This document shows, piece by piece, positions 1-9,385 of a stretch of 33,027 nucleotides of DNA. Numbering within the stretch: the first letter of the stretch is position 1; the number at the start of each line of letters is the position of its first letter. The DNA comes from Globicatella sanguinis NBRC 15551. Lineage in GTDB: Bacteria > Bacillota > Bacilli > Lactobacillales > Aerococcaceae. A program made the position numbers and the translations under genes. The notes below the pieces were generated by a model that made no database searches, had not been told where the DNA came from, and saw only the letters and a program-made list of their open reading frames with translations. Where the stretch lies: contig NZ_BCQX01000010.1 of the NCBI RefSeq assembly GCF_001552295.1, forward strand, positions 1 to 33,027, given 5' to 3'.

Positions 1-5
1 CCTTT

Positions 6-147
6 TTATTTTATCATTCTCTCGCCTAAAGAATAATCTTTCAAACGAACTTTGAAGTGGACTAGATCTAGAAAATCATCTTTAGTTCGCTTCATTTGTC
101 TAGCATCGAAAAGTCTGGGCCACTCAAATACTGCACCATGAATGAAT
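6..147 (-). pseudogene. Possible remnant of a coding sequence (unrecognised)
   Basis: On the minus strand one frame stays open for about 47 codons and ends in TAA at 6-8. It reads FIHGAVFEWPRLFDARQ and then MKRTKDDFLDLVHF and so on. A TGA lies just upstream and no ribosome binding site precedes the internal ATG near 103. The composition looks protein-like, but in AT-rich DNA a run of this length may be chance. I do not recognise a family. It could be the decayed 3' end of a gene or simply non-coding DNA. Confidence 0.15.
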
Positions 148-215
148 CAAGTTTAAATGTTAATATCCAACCTCTCGTTACTACTCTCCACAACCTTTTG
201 TAATCTATTATTAAT

Positions 216-328
216 ACCTGTTCAAAATGAACACATTTTAGCTCAATCTTGATTAAAAATCGCCCGTTTTTCGATAAAAAAAATTTTGTTTTTGAAAAAG
301 TCTAAAAACCTATCCAAAATGAACAGGT
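216..328. promoter_or_regulatory. Pair of operator-like palindromes
   Basis: Two related 21-base sites lie 92 bases apart, at 216-236 and 308-328. Both have the core CAAAATGAACA. The left site has a perfect left half (ACCTGTTCA) and the right site a perfect right half (TGAACAGGT), so the implied consensus, CCTGTTCAAAATGAACAGG, is a perfect palindrome. On the minus strand TTGAAC of the left site could act as a -35 box, with TACAAA 17 bases further on as a weak -10. This looks like the control region of a minus-strand gene lying beyond the left edge. The regulator is unknown. Confidence 0.4.
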
Positions 329-470
329 CTGACAAATATTTTGGGTTTAAGACTAAAAAATACAGTCCTTTTCTAATCGAACTCCAATCATCTCTTTAGC
401 AAATCCTATCCCCTATTCATTAAAGAATCAATTTATATAGAAACATCCTGAACCTCAACTTTCACCACAT

Positions 471-506
471 AAAAAAAGCTGAAAGACTTCTCCCTAGTCT
501 TTCAGC
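471..506 (-). terminator. Intrinsic terminator of flavodoxin-rpiA-pdp
   Basis: An 11-bp perfect stem (GCTGAAAGACT paired with AGTCTTTCAGC) with a 7-base loop is followed on the minus strand by a run of seven T. It lies 13 bases past the pdp stop codon. Confidence 0.9.
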
Positions 507-518
507 ATTGATTATTTA

Positions 519-1823
519 TTAAGCTTCGGTTATCACTTCGTAGATGAGCGGTTCTTTTTTAGCAGAATCACTAATCGTTACCGCATCATACAAACGTTGT
601 TTAACTTCTTCAACGTCTTCTCTATTACTATAAATCGTTAATAAGGCATCGCCTTTTTGTACTTTGTCGCCTACTTTTTTATGTAGAATTAAGCCAACAG
701 CTGGATCAATCGTATCTTCTTTCGTTTCACGACCCGCACCTAAAACCATTGCCGCTTCGCCCACTTTATTCGCGACCCAATTACTTACCACACCGTCTGT
801 TAAAGCTGGCAAATCAATCTTATATTGGGCTTGTGGTAATAAGGTGACATCGTCAGCAATCTTTTCATTGCCACCTTGATGTTTGATAAATTGTTTAAAG
901 GTTGCTAAAGCCTGTCCATTCTCAATTTGAGTTTGTAACATCTCTTTACCTTCTTCTAATGTTGATACTTTATTAGCCGCCATCAACATTTGCGCCCCTA
1001 AAACTAAACATAATTCTAGTAAATCAGCCGGTCCTTGTCCTTTTAAGGTTTGAATCGCTTCTTCCACTTCTAAGGCATTTCCAATCGCATACCCCAATGG
1101 TTCATTCATATTCGAGATAACAGCTAAAGTTTTACGACCGACTTGGTTCCCGATTTTTACCATGGTTCGAGCCAATTTTTCTGCTTCTTCAACCGTCTTC
1201 ATAAAGGCCCCTTCACCGACTTTTACGTCCAAAACAATCGCATCGGCACCTGCCGCAATCTTTTTACTCATGATGGAACTGGCAATTAAGGGAATCGATT
1301 GAACGGTACCGGTCACATCACGTAAAGCATATAATTTTTTATCCGCTGGCGTTAAATTCCCTGATTGTCCGACAACGGCTACTTTATGTTGATTGACCAA
1401 GTCAATAAATTCTTCGATTGGAATTTCATAACGAAAGCCTTCAATAGCTTCGAATTTATCGACGGTTCCACCTGTATGTCCTAATCCACGTCCACTCATT
1501 TTTGCTACTGGTACGCCACATGAAGCGACTAATGGTGCTAAAACCAAGGTCGTAGTATCGCCGACACCCCCGGTAGAATGTTTATCGACTTTGACCCCTT
1601 CAATGGCTGACAAATCAATTTGGTCGCCACTTTCAGCCATGGCCATTGTTAAGTAACTGGCTTCTTCCTCGGTCATGCCTTTAAAATAAATAGCCATCGC
1701 AAAGGCACTCATTTGGTAATCAGGGATACGTCCATCAGTAAAACCTTCAATAATAAAGCGAATTTCAGCTTCTGTTAAAGCTTGTCCTGCTTGTTTCTTT
1801 TCAATTAATTCAACCATTCTCAT
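519..1823 (-). CDS. pdp: Pyrimidine-nucleoside phosphorylase
   Basis: Splits uridine, thymidine or deoxyuridine with phosphate into the free base and (deoxy)ribose-1-phosphate in the cytosol. The family signature is clear: [13 protein letters not shown], then [18 protein letters not shown], which form the phosphate and nucleoside site, plus the C-terminal domain with [12 protein letters not shown]. An upstream GTG at 1832 sits directly against the AAGGAC ribosome binding site, so I place the start at the ATG at 1823, nine bases from that site. This gives 434 residues ([10 protein letters not shown]...), the usual family length. It is the last gene of a unit with the flavodoxin gene and rpiA, 85 bases after rpiA. 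That fits its role, since the ribose-1-phosphate released can enter the pentose phosphate pathway. No phosphopentomutase or purine nucleoside phosphorylase gene is nearby. Confidence 0.95.
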   Translation of the reverse strand: MRMVELIEKKQAGQALTEAEIRFIIEGFTDGRIPDYQMSAFAMAIYFKGMTEEEASYLTMAMAESGDQIDLSAIEGVKVDKHSTGGVGDTTTLVLAPLVASCGVPVAKMSGRGLGHTGGTVDKFEAIEGFRYEIPIEEFIDLVNQHKVAVVGQSGNLTPADKKLYALRDVTGTVQSIPLIASSIMSKKIAAGADAIVLDVKVGEGAFMKTVEEAEKLARTMVKIGNQVGRKTLAVISNMNEPLGYAIGNALEVEEAIQTLKGQGPADLLELCLVLGAQMLMAANKVSTLEEGKEMLQTQIENGQALATFKQFIKHQGGNEKIADDVTLLPQAQYKIDLPALTDGVVSNWVANKVGEAAMVLGAGRETKEDTIDPAVGLILHKKVGDKVQKGDALLTIYSNREDVEEVKQRLYDAVTISDSAKKEPLIYEVITEA

Positions 1824-1908
1824 TTTATTCACGTCCTTATTTTCAACTTATCTAGTTGTACTAGGCTTCATTGACAGCTCCTAATACTTTTAAATCTACC
1901 ACTAAATC

Positions 1909-2592
1909 TTATTGTTGACCTTCAATCACTTCAACCGTCCCATCGTTTTTGGCTACTAAAATACGATTCGGATAGTTAATGAATAATCCATGTTCCACAA
2001 CCCCTACCATCGATTTTAACTCGTGGGCAACTTGTTGTGGTTGATCGATTCTACCTAAGTGTAAATCAATGATATAGTTACCTGAGTCGGTCACAAATAA
2101 TGAATCTTTACCCTTTTTACGGAAAGATGGGTTCATGCCAGCATTTTCAAAGGCTCTAAAAATATTCCAACTGCCTGTTTGAATCACTTCTACTGGTAAA
2201 GGAAAGGTACCTAAATAATCGACGACCTTTTCTTCTGTTACTATCCAAATAATTTCATGACTATTTTCAGCGACGATTTTCTCGATTAAGTGAGCACCAC
2301 CGCCACCTTTAATGCCTGACATCGAAGGTAAACATTCATCTGCACCATCCACTAATAAATCAATGGAATTAACTTCATCCAATTGTGCTAGTGGAATACC
2401 CAATTCTCGTGCTTGTATTTCGGTTTGTTTGGAAGTAGGAACGCCCACAATATTTGGCAATTCACCGTTTTTAACTCTTTGTCCCACTTCATCAACAAAC
2501 CAGTAGGCGGTTGATCCTGTTCCTAAGCCTACTACCATCCCATCTTGAACATATTCAGCTGCCTTGCGTCCGACTAATTCCTTTGGATTCAT
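1909..2592 (-). CDS. rpiA: Ribose-5-phosphate isomerase A
   Basis: Interconverts ribose-5-phosphate and ribulose-5-phosphate in the non-oxidative pentose phosphate pathway. At 227 residues it has the usual size. The conserved blocks are all present: GLGTGSTA near residue 22, the DGADE motif in the middle with the catalytic Asp/Glu pair, and KGGGGAHLIEKIVA around the catalytic Lys. The start ATG overlaps the stop of the upstream flavodoxin gene by four bases (ATGA). A ribosome binding site AAAGGAG lies eight bases before it, so the two genes are translationally coupled. After its TAA the same frame stays open for 15 further codons. Confidence 0.95.
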   Translation of the reverse strand: MNPKELVGRKAAEYVQDGMVVGLGTGSTAYWFVDEVGQRVKNGELPNIVGVPTSKQTEIQARELGIPLAQLDEVNSIDLLVDGADECLPSMSGIKGGGGAHLIEKIVAENSHEIIWIVTEEKVVDYLGTFPLPVEVIQTGSWNIFRAFENAGMNPSFRKKGKDSLFVTDSGNYIIDLHLGRIDQPQQVAHELKSMVGVVEHGLFINYPNRILVAKNDGTVEVIEGQQ

Positions 2593-3146
2593 TCCTCAAG
2601 CTCCTTTTCATTTCTTAAGATTTTATGTGCCCAATCAATTAATAAAATAGTATTTTCTTTATCTGTAAAATCATAAGTCGTACCATATTTACGCAGTAAT
2701 CTTTCATTGTCATCATCTAATGGTACATGATCAATCGATGCCAAGCGCTTTTGTTTTACTTTTGATACCAGACTCTCCATTAACAGTAAGCGTTTAAATT
2801 GAATCGCTCCACGATAATGGAAGAATTCGACCTTCTCAATGGTTGCATCTTCAAAGTTATTGTCTAATATATCTTTAAAGTCGGTTAACTTAGGATTGGA
2901 TAATCCCACTGTAAATAAAGCCCAATGTTTATCGGGATATTGTTTAACCCATTGTTCATATATGGTTGCGTCAGATAATTGACCTTCCAATAAGCAAGAA
3001 CCTAAGATAATAATGTCATAACTAGCCAAGTCTTCTACTGAAACTTGAGCACTATCCACCACAGGGCAGCGTAATTTTTTTGAAATTTCAATTGCATATT
3101 TTTCAGTCGAACCGTAACGAGAACTATGAATCACGATTATCTCCAT
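2589..3146 (-). CDS. Flavodoxin-domain protein (HemG/protoporphyrinogen oxidase-like)
   Basis: A 185-residue protein with a flavodoxin fold. The N-terminal strand MEIIVIHSSRYGSTEKYA carries the FMN phosphate-binding loop (SSRYGST), and YDIIILGSCLLEGQL is the second flavin-binding stretch. The later segment VEFFHYRGAIQFKRLL, with a FHYRG block, resembles the flavodoxin-type protoporphyrinogen oxidase family (Flavodoxin_5). Whether it oxidises protoporphyrinogen is unclear, because no haem genes are nearby and many lactic acid bacteria lack haem synthesis. A general FMN electron carrier or quinone reductase is equally possible. The start uses AGAGGTG seven bases upstream. An ATG four bases earlier is out of frame. 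It heads the flavodoxin-rpiA-pdp unit. Confidence 0.75.
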   Translation of the reverse strand: MEIIVIHSSRYGSTEKYAIEISKKLRCPVVDSAQVSVEDLASYDIIILGSCLLEGQLSDATIYEQWVKQYPDKHWALFTVGLSNPKLTDFKDILDNNFEDATIEKVEFFHYRGAIQFKRLLLMESLVSKVKQKRLASIDHVPLDDDNERLLRKYGTTYDFTDKENTILLIDWAHKILRNEKELEE

Positions 3147-3186
3147 CCATTATCACCTCTGTTTTGAAAATACTTTCACGTTTACC

Positions 3187-3215
3187 ATTATATCATATAG
3201 CAGATTGTTTCTAAA
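3187..3215 (-). promoter_or_regulatory. Promoter of flavodoxin-rpiA-pdp
   Basis: On the minus strand a weak -35 TTTAGA (3210-3215) is separated by 17 bases from a perfect -10 TATAAT (3187-3192). It lies about 40 bases before the flavodoxin start, back to back with the promoter of the CpXC gene. Confidence 0.6.
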
Positions 3216-3266
3216 AGCTAGTATTCTATCAATTTTTTTAAAATCGTTTAGGTATTAACTAATTTC

Positions 3267-3275
3267 TGTTATAAT
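3267..3275 (+). promoter_or_regulatory. Extended -10 promoter of the CpXC gene
   Basis: TGTTATAAT is a perfect -10 (3270-3275) preceded by the TGN extension. No good -35 box is seen 17 bases upstream. It lies 30 bases before the CpXC start, which has an AAGGAGAG ribosome binding site. Confidence 0.6.
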
Positions 3276-3305
3276 GATATTAACTTAGAAAAAAGGAGAG
3301 AGTTT

Positions 3306-3983
3306 ATGGCACCAAAAATGAAATTTAAATGTCCCGTTTGTCATCATGAAATAGAAAGACAATTCGATATCGCCATTAACACCCGTTTAAACCCTGATTT
3401 AAAAGAAAAATTATTAGACGGTACTTTATTATTATTTGAATGCGAACATTGTGGCGCTAAGCGTCATATTTCATCTCAGTTCTTATATCATGACCCAGAC
3501 AAAAAACTACTGTTCCATGTTGCACCGCAATATAATGAACAACGTGAAGCGATTCAAGCACAATTAAATGATTTAATTAATAGTTTTCCCGTTTCAGTTG
3601 ATGATTATGAAATGCGTATTATGTTAAATATGGCTGATTTAATGGAAAAAGTGCAAATTTTTGATTATGGTTTTAAAGATACTGAAATTGAGATGGTTAA
3701 AATGTTAACCGATGGCTTATTCGCCAAAGAAAATCCTACTGCTCAAGTGAAAAATCGTTACTTCTTCATTAATCAAGAAGGTCAACCAAAGTTTTTATAT
3801 GTAACGGATACTAACCAACTGATGGTCGATTGCCATGAACGATTACTGACTTTCATTCGCGATAAATTTAAACGTGCTTTGAAACAAGATACTAAAGGTC
3901 ATTTCCGCATTATTAATCATGCATGGGCAGAAAATATTTTACAAAATAAAGAACCGGAAGGTTTTATCTTACCAGAAGATTAA
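3306..3983 (+). CDS. CpXC-domain protein of unknown function
   Basis: A 225-residue protein with two Cys pairs near the N-terminus, CPVC (Cys9 and Cys12) and CEHC (Cys46 and Cys49), spaced as in the CpXC zinc-ribbon-like family (PF14353). The remaining 170 residues are mostly helical, with no transmembrane segment or recognised catalytic motif. The four Cys probably bind one zinc ion; this is inferred from the family. The gene stands alone on the plus strand between two minus-strand operons, with its own extended -10 promoter, a strong AAGGAGAG ribosome binding site and a hairpin terminator. The family has no known biochemical role, so I give none. Confidence 0.8.
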   Translation: MAPKMKFKCPVCHHEIERQFDIAINTRLNPDLKEKLLDGTLLLFECEHCGAKRHISSQFLYHDPDKKLLFHVAPQYNEQREAIQAQLNDLINSFPVSVDDYEMRIMLNMADLMEKVQIFDYGFKDTEIEMVKMLTDGLFAKENPTAQVKNRYFFINQEGQPKFLYVTDTNQLMVDCHERLLTFIRDKFKRALKQDTKGHFRIINHAWAENILQNKEPEGFILPED

Positions 3984-4094
3984 GCACATTTCTCAGCTAA
4001 ATGATTTAAAAAGTGAGGCTTAGGAAACACGGCTATTTCCATTTGGTTTCATCTTATTGATAGTGCAGTGGTTGAGAGATTTTAAATTATGTGG

Positions 4095-4157
4095 AAGTAG
4101 GCTGACGAAGCGAGAATCATCCGATTGTCGACTTCTTGCCTACTCGCACTTTTTTTA
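4095..4157 (+). terminator. Terminator of the CpXC gene (member of a repeat family)
   Basis: AGTAGGC (4096-4102) pairs with GCCTACT (4138-4144). Inner pairs GAAG/CTTC and a GANAATC/GATTNTC stem close on a four-base loop, and a run of seven T follows at about 4150-4156. The sequence is related to the hairpins at 10358-10416, 12121-12240 and 26845-26900. Confidence 0.7.
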
Positions 4158-4344
4158 TTTTCTTCACTGCTCATCACCATTAAGTTGGATGCCTAGTCGC
4201 TTCTCTAATGTGCGTCATCATGTGGCATAACCTTAAAATGCTATTAGCGTTTAGCTACTTTGGAACAGCATTCTTCAATGCGAACATAGACGCAAGATTT
4301 CCCTATAGATTGACCCATTCGTTTTTGCTATTATTTTCAAAAAG
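4158..4344. other. Non-coding stretch between convergent genes
   Basis: The whole 3984-4452 interval lies between the CpXC gene and upp, which converge. Apart from the two terminators I see no supported gene. A 61-codon frame (4208-4393) has no ribosome binding site and runs into the upp terminator palindrome. Confidence 0.6.
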
Positions 4345-4444
4345 AAAAACCTTGTTCAGTGCAATTTATAAAGTGAACACCCAAAATTTTTAGTTAGAGA
4401 CCAAGCTAACTGTGGGTTTTCACATTGCACCTGACAAGGTTTTT
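4345..4444 (-). terminator. Long palindromic terminator after upp
   Basis: This is a 100-base imperfect palindrome. The outer arms 4345-4365 and 4424-4444 match at 18 of 21 positions (AAAAACCTTGT...GTGCAAT). Inner arms GTGAACACCCA (4373-4383) and TGGGTTTTCAC (4413-4423) pair with one mismatch, and AGTTAG/CTAACT closes an 8-base loop. On the minus strand the last arm ends in TTTTTCTTTTTG, so it serves the tdk-to-upp operon. It is far larger than a normal terminator. Confidence 0.75.
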
Positions 4445-4452
4445 AATATTTA

Positions 4453-5091
4453 TTATTTGGTACCAAAGATTCTATCCCCAGCATCACCTAAACCTGGTAA
4501 GATATAACCATGCTCGTTTAAGCGTTCATCTAAGGCAGCCGTATATAAGTCCACATCTGGGTAAGCTTCTTGGAAGGCTTTAACACCTTCTGGAGCAGAA
4601 ACTAAACAGACGAAGGTAATATTTTCTGGTTGCACATTGTATTTGCTCGTTAATAAATCTAAGGCAGCAATCGCTGAACTACCGGTTGCTAACATTGGGT
4701 CAACAACAAATAGACGACGTTCACTAATATCTTGAGGGAATTTAGCAAAATATTCGACTGCTTCTAAAGTATCTTCATCACGGTATAAACCAATATGACC
4801 AATTCTAGCGGCTGGAATTAAGTCTACCATGCCGTCCACCATTCCTAAACCAGCACGTAAGATCGGGATAATTGCTAATTTTTTACCAGCAATTTGTTTT
4901 TGAACTGATTTTACTAATGGGGTTTCGATTTCTACGTCTTCTAATGGTAAATCACGGGTAATTTCATACGCCATTAACATCGCGATTTCATTGGTCACCT
5001 CACGAAATTGTTTCGTTGAAGTATTTTTATCACGAATAATTGTTAATTTATGTTGAATGAGTGGATGATCTACTACTTGAAATTTTGCCAA
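4453..5091 (-). CDS. upp: Uracil phosphoribosyltransferase
   Basis: Converts uracil and PRPP to UMP in the cytosol (pyrimidine salvage). At 212 residues it has near-normal length. It carries the PRPP-binding loop [12 protein letters not shown], the uracil-binding C-terminal segment [18 protein letters not shown], and the [13 protein letters not shown] block. The start codon is TTG (top-strand CAA at 5089-5091), with a strong GGAGG seven bases upstream and no better ATG. It lies 34 bases after glyA and is the last gene of the tdk operon. That association is common in Firmicutes. Confidence 0.95.
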   Translation of the reverse strand: MAKFQVVDHPLIQHKLTIIRDKNTSTKQFREVTNEIAMLMAYEITRDLPLEDVEIETPLVKSVQKQIAGKKLAIIPILRAGLGMVDGMVDLIPAARIGHIGLYRDEDTLEAVEYFAKFPQDISERRLFVVDPMLATGSSAIAALDLLTSKYNVQPENITFVCLVSAPEGVKAFQEAYPDVDLYTAALDERLNEHGYILPGLGDAGDRIFGTK

Positions 5092-5125
5092 AATAATTCC
5101 TCCTTAATTTTTGCTTATATACTTT

Positions 5126-6346
5126 TTATGCCCAAGCAAACATCGGCCAATCTTTAACAAACTCAATGACCTGCTCATGTAATGTTGCTAATTCTGATTC
5201 ATCGGCTTTTAATGCTGCTAGCATCATTTCTGCAATTTGAATTGCGTCTGCTTCTTTTGCGCCACGAGTCGTAATAGCTGCGGCACCAATACGGATACCA
5301 CTTGTTTGAACAAATGATTTAGTATCATTTGGAATTGAGTTTTTATTAACCGTGATGCCCACTTTATCTAAACGTTCTTGGGCCCATTTACCAGTAATCC
5401 CTAATGGCGTCACATCTACTAAGAAGAGGTGATTATCCGTGCCACCTGAGATGACATTCAATTCGCTTTGACTGAATACTTTTGCCATTGCTTCCGTATT
5501 TTTAATCACTTGTGCGGCATATTCTTTAAATGATGGATCTAAGGCTTCACCGAAAGCGACTGCCTTAGCCGCAATCACATGTTCTAATGGTCCACCTTGA
5601 GTTCCTGGGAAAATAGCTGAGTTAATTGCTTTTTCATGTTCTGCTTTGCCTAAAATAATTCCCCCACGTGGTCCACGTAATGTTTTATGGGTGGTACTGG
5701 TGACCACATCCGCATAAGGTACTGGATTTTGATGTAAGCCTGCGGCTATCAGTCCGGCAATATGCGCCATGTCTACAAAATAAATCGCACCTACTTTTTT
5801 GGCAATTTGACCGATCCGTTCAAAATCAATTGCTCTTGAGTATGCACTAGCACCTGCAATAATCATTTTTGGTTGGCATTCTTCAGCTTTCTTTTCTAAA
5901 GCATCATAATCAATATAACCGGTTTCGTCGACACCATAGCTATACATTTCGTAAGATTGGCCACTAAAGTTAACCGGTGATCCATGGGTTAAATGTCCAC
6001 CTTGGGCTAAATCCATTCCTAATACGCGGTCACCCGGTTCTAAGAAAGCACGATACACCGCTAAGTTGGCTGATGAACCTGAATGTGGTTGCACATTAGC
6101 AAAGTCAGCGCCAAATAATTTTTTCACACGATCAATCGCTAGTTGTTCTAGTTGATCAATATATTCACAGCCACCATAATAGCGACGGCCTGGATAACCT
6201 TCTGCATACTTATTGGTTAAAATACTGCCTTGTGCTTTTAACACTTCATCGGAAACAAAATTTTCTGATGCTATCAATTCAATGCCATTTTTTTGGCGAT
6301 TGGCTTCTTTATTAATTAAGTCAAAAACGATACTATCTTTCATCAT
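5126..6346 (-). CDS. glyA: Serine hydroxymethyltransferase
   Basis: A PLP enzyme that transfers the serine hydroxymethyl group to tetrahydrofolate, giving glycine and methylene-THF. It thereby feeds thymidylate and purine synthesis. It has the classic blocks [28 protein letters not shown] and [14 protein letters not shown], the last with the PLP-binding Lys near residue 221. An ATG at 6352 is only one base from the GGGGGT ribosome binding site, so I prefer the third codon (ATG at 6346, seven bases away; 406 residues). The next ATG at 6343 is also possible. An extended -10 lies just upstream, so glyA-upp may also be transcribed separately. Confidence 0.93.
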   Translation of the reverse strand: MMKDSIVFDLINKEANRQKNGIELIASENFVSDEVLKAQGSILTNKYAEGYPGRRYYGGCEYIDQLEQLAIDRVKKLFGADFANVQPHSGSSANLAVYRAFLEPGDRVLGMDLAQGGHLTHGSPVNFSGQSYEMYSYGVDETGYIDYDALEKKAEECQPKMIIAGASAYSRAIDFERIGQIAKKVGAIYFVDMAHIAGLIAAGLHQNPVPYADVVTSTTHKTLRGPRGGIILGKAEHEKAINSAIFPGTQGGPLEHVIAAKAVAFGEALDPSFKEYAAQVIKNTEAMAKVFSQSELNVISGGTDNHLFLVDVTPLGITGKWAQERLDKVGITVNKNSIPNDTKSFVQTSGIRIGAAAITTRGAKEADAIQIAEMMLAALKADESELATLHEQVIEFVKDWPMFAWA

Positions 6347-6371
6347 TTGCATACCCCCGTTTCTTCAACAT

Positions 6372-6380
6372 ATTATAACA
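6372..6380 (-). promoter_or_regulatory. Internal promoter before glyA-upp
   Basis: On the minus strand the sequence TGTTATAAT gives a perfect -10 (6372-6377) with a TGN extension, in the 64-70 base gap between sua5 and glyA. The -35 position (GTGGCA, 17 bases upstream) is weak. Confidence 0.5.
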
Positions 6381-6416
6381 TAGATTAAAGTCGATGCCAC
6401 TTATCATTTCATCATT

Positions 6417-7445
6417 TTATAAAAAAGTTTGAGTCAAATCAGCTGCTTTTCTCAAACGATTCATCATCGCATGACTGGCTGGTGAGTCTGGGAAGCCCTG
6501 TGCGACAATAACCTGTGCGCTTGTTTGTTCTAGGGCTCTTAAGCCGGCATATAATTGTTGGGTAGCTGAGACTAAATCCCCTTTTGCGCCATAAGAATGA
6601 GTAGCCACTATCTGTGAGTCATTACTAAGCACTTGAAGGACGGATTCATCTGCTAATAAGGCTACTGGTTGTTCTAAATCTTGAATATATTGTAAGAATT
6701 GCTGTGAATCATCTGATATTAAAACATGAACCGGTTGTTTAGGGCTATAATGCGTGTATTTAACTCCAGGGGACAAAACGCTCGTATCTTTTAACTGTTC
6801 TTCCGCTGTTTTTTCTTCGACTTGATAACCTAACGCTCTTAAATCTTCTTTCGTAATCGCACCTGGACGTAAAATGTTGATGACCCCTGCTCGTGGCAAG
6901 ACGACCGTCGATTCAACACCCACAGCTAATAACTTTTCGCTTGGTTCGACTATGCCTGCAATTTCTCCTTGAAAGTCATGATAAACATGTTCCACGGCAG
7001 TTGGACTTGGTTTACCTGATTTATTAGCACTGGGTCCGACTAATGGAATACCTGTAGCCTTGATTAGGGCTAAAGCTTCTGGATTGTCAGGCATTCTGAC
7101 AGCGACGGTTTCTTGTCCGGGGGTTACACTTGGGGCTAATACACCGGGTTTTTGTGGGAAAATAATCGTCAAGGGGCCCGGCCAAAATTGCTTCATTAAT
7201 TGTGCCGCAATTTCAGGCACTTCTGCCACATATTCTGCCACTTGTTCAATGCTACTCACATGCACAATTAAGGGATTGTCTTGCGGACGACCTTTGGTAG
7301 TAAAGACACTGCTAACAGCGGCTTCGTTGGTCGCCATGGCTCCCAAACCAAAGACAGTTTCCGTTGGGAAAGCCACTAAATGCCCGGCTTTTAATTGGGC
7401 GGCTGCTTCATTTATTTGTTCTTTTTGATAAATTTTGGTTTCCAT
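6417..7445 (-). CDS. sua5: Threonylcarbamoyl-AMP synthase (Sua5/YwlC type)
   Basis: Makes threonylcarbamoyl-AMP from threonine, bicarbonate and ATP, the first step of the t6A modification at position 37 of ANN-decoding tRNAs. The 342 residues match the long, two-domain Sua5 form. An N-terminal YrdC domain has FPTETVFGLGA, the Lys/Arg pair in TKGRPQDNPLIVH, and the GPSANKSGKPSPT loop. A linker follows (LRPGAI...SPGVKYTHYSPKQPV), then a C-terminal Sua5 domain. Its AGGAGGGG ribosome binding site overlaps the end of prmC, so the two are tightly coupled in the tdk operon. Confidence 0.95.
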   Translation of the reverse strand: METKIYQKEQINEAAAQLKAGHLVAFPTETVFGLGAMATNEAAVSSVFTTKGRPQDNPLIVHVSSIEQVAEYVAEVPEIAAQLMKQFWPGPLTIIFPQKPGVLAPSVTPGQETVAVRMPDNPEALALIKATGIPLVGPSANKSGKPSPTAVEHVYHDFQGEIAGIVEPSEKLLAVGVESTVVLPRAGVINILRPGAITKEDLRALGYQVEEKTAEEQLKDTSVLSPGVKYTHYSPKQPVHVLISDDSQQFLQYIQDLEQPVALLADESVLQVLSNDSQIVATHSYGAKGDLVSATQQLYAGLRALEQTSAQVIVAQGFPDSPASHAMMNRLRKAADLTQTFL

Positions 7446-7449
7446 TGCT

Positions 7450-8310
7450 TCACCCCTCCTGAGTATCGATTTTAATATAGCGATCTAAACCGTTTAAATC
7501 TTGATGAACACTTATAATAGCATTATGAAATGTCTTTTGAAAAATTACTTGGACAGCGCTAGCTTGTTTAAAGCCTATTTCTAACAAGATTTGACCATTG
7601 ACTGATAAGAACGATGGCAATGTTTCGGCTAGCCGCTGATAAATAGCGAGACCTTGTTGCTCAGCAAAAAGTGCTGTCGCGGGCTCAAAGCGTTTAACCG
7701 ATTCATCCATTAAAGCTAACTCATCTTCAGCAATATAAGGTGGATTGGAGACAATTAAATCAAATTGACGTCCTGTTAAAGCAGACATTAAATCACTTTC
7801 AAGCCACTCTACTTGCACTTGATGATGCTGACCATTTTTCTGGGCTACTGCCAAAGCTGCTGGCGAAATATCAACCGCTGTTACTTGGTTTGGCGCTAAT
7901 TGTTTAGCTAATTCAATCGCTATGATGCCACTCCCCGTTCCAATATCAAGCACTTTAGCTTGTGGATGTCTCTTTAAAAAATCACATCCCATTTCAATTA
8001 AACCGTAAGTGTCCTCTCGTGGAATTAAGGTGTCGGGCGTTACGTAGTATGTTTCACCAACAAAATCAGCTTTTCCTATAATATACTGAATAGGTTCATG
8101 TTGGGCTAATCGTTTTAACACTTCGTTAAAGCGCATCGCTTGTTGATCATTAATCGGCATTTTTAAGTTTAAAATCAATTGAGTATAATTCCAATCAAAT
8201 GTTCGTTGCCAATAATCTTTAATCGGACTGTCGTTAATGCCGTTTTCTTGCAAAAAAACTGAAGCCCTATGGAGAGCTTCAGCTAAAGTCATTTTAGAGC
8301 TTAGGACCAT
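7450..8310 (-). CDS. prmC: Release factor glutamine methyltransferase
   Basis: Methylates the Gln of the GGQ motif in peptide chain release factors, using S-adenosylmethionine. The SAM-binding motif is [16 protein letters not shown] and the catalytic motif is [10 protein letters not shown] small helical N-terminal domain precedes them. The open frame extends to 8340, but the ribosome binding site GGAGG six bases before the ATG at 8310 sets the start there ([13 protein letters not shown], 286 residues, the usual length). This start lies inside prfA, overlapping its last 17 bases. PrmC is made with one of its own substrates, which is typical. Confidence 0.95.
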   Translation of the reverse strand: MVLSSKMTLAEALHRASVFLQENGINDSPIKDYWQRTFDWNYTQLILNLKMPINDQQAMRFNEVLKRLAQHEPIQYIIGKADFVGETYYVTPDTLIPREDTYGLIEMGCDFLKRHPQAKVLDIGTGSGIIAIELAKQLAPNQVTAVDISPAALAVAQKNGQHHQVQVEWLESDLMSALTGRQFDLIVSNPPYIAEDELALMDESVKRFEPATALFAEQQGLAIYQRLAETLPSFLSVNGQILLEIGFKQASAVQVIFQKTFHNAIISVHQDLNGLDRYIKIDTQEG

Positions 8311-9373
8311 TGAATTCCTCCAATTTTTGAGTTTGGTCATACATGACTAAGCTATCGATAATTTCGTCTAATTTCCCATTTAAGATTGAATCTAATTGTT
8401 GGATGGTTAAACCAATACGGTGATCCGTCACCCTGTTTTGCGGGAAATTATAAGTACGAATACGTTCAGAACGATCCCCTGTTCCGACTGCTAACTTACG
8501 AGAAGCATCAATTTCAGATTGAGCTTCTGATTGTATTTGGTCAAAGACGCGAGCACGCAATACTTTCATCGCTTTTTCACGGTTTTTCAATTGTGAACGT
8601 TCATCTTGCATCGCTACTACAGTATTAGTAGGGATATGCGTTAAACGTACAGCTGAAGCTGTTTTGTTAACGTGCTGTCCACCCGCACCTGAGGCATGAT
8701 AAATATCCACCCGAATATCATTTTCATTTAATTCGAAATCAATATCTTCAACTTCAGGCATGACCACGACTGTAGCCGTAGAAGTATGAACTCGTCCTTG
8801 TGATTCCGTTTCTGGGACACGTTGGACACGGTGAGCACCATTTTCGAATTTTAATTTACTATATACTTTATGACCAGAAATCATAATGGATACTTCTTTA
8901 TAACCACCGATACCGGTAATATTTGCATCCAAGACTTCCACATTCCATCCTTGGCTATCGGCATATTTGGTGTACATATTTAGTAAGTCGCCAGCGAATA
9001 ATTGCGCTTCGTCACCACCAGCGGCACCACGAATTTCCATGATGATGTTTTTGCCATCATTTGGATCTTCTGGTAACATCATAATTTTAATTTCTTCTTG
9101 TAAGCTTTCACGTTCTTCTTTTAATTCCGCTAATTCCATTTTAGCCATTTCGGCCATTTCTGCATCAAGGCCTTCATTTAACATTTCTTCGGTATCCGCT
9201 AATTCTTGTTCTACTTGCTTATAGCGACGGATTTTTTCAACTTTTGGACGTAAATCACTTTCTTCAATTGTTAATTCACGCAAACGATTGGTATCGGCAA
9301 TGACCGATGGGTCACTTAATAATTCTAATATTTCTTCAAAACGAAAAATTAGTGTATCTAATTGTTCAAACAT
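8294..9373 (-). CDS. prfA: Peptide chain release factor 1
   Basis: Reads UAA and UAG stop codons and triggers release of the finished protein. At 359 residues it is full length. The codon-recognition tripeptide is PET (residues 187-189, within [18 protein letters not shown]), the PxT form of RF1 rather than the SPF of RF2. The GGQ motif is at 231-233 ([16 protein letters not shown]) and is the target of the neighbouring PrmC. The N-terminal coiled region is very rich in Glu. A GAAGGGGA ribosome binding site precedes the ATG. tdk ends 12 bases upstream. Confidence 0.96.
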   Translation of the reverse strand: MFEQLDTLIFRFEEILELLSDPSVIADTNRLRELTIEESDLRPKVEKIRRYKQVEQELADTEEMLNEGLDAEMAEMAKMELAELKEERESLQEEIKIMMLPEDPNDGKNIIMEIRGAAGGDEAQLFAGDLLNMYTKYADSQGWNVEVLDANITGIGGYKEVSIMISGHKVYSKLKFENGAHRVQRVPETESQGRVHTSTATVVVMPEVEDIDFELNENDIRVDIYHASGAGGQHVNKTASAVRLTHIPTNTVVAMQDERSQLKNREKAMKVLRARVFDQIQSEAQSEIDASRKLAVGTGDRSERIRTYNFPQNRVTDHRIGLTIQQLDSILNGKLDEIIDSLVMYDQTQKLEEFNGPKL

Positions 9374-9385
9374 AAAATTCCCCTT

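Noticed and set aside
4208-4393. 61-codon plus-strand frame between the CpXC gene and upp
   Set aside because: No ribosome binding site, no family resemblance, and its 3' end lies inside the upp terminator palindrome.
8311-8340. Ten-residue N-terminal extension of PrmC
   Set aside because: It has no ribosome binding site; the GGAGG lies inside it and serves the ATG at 8310.
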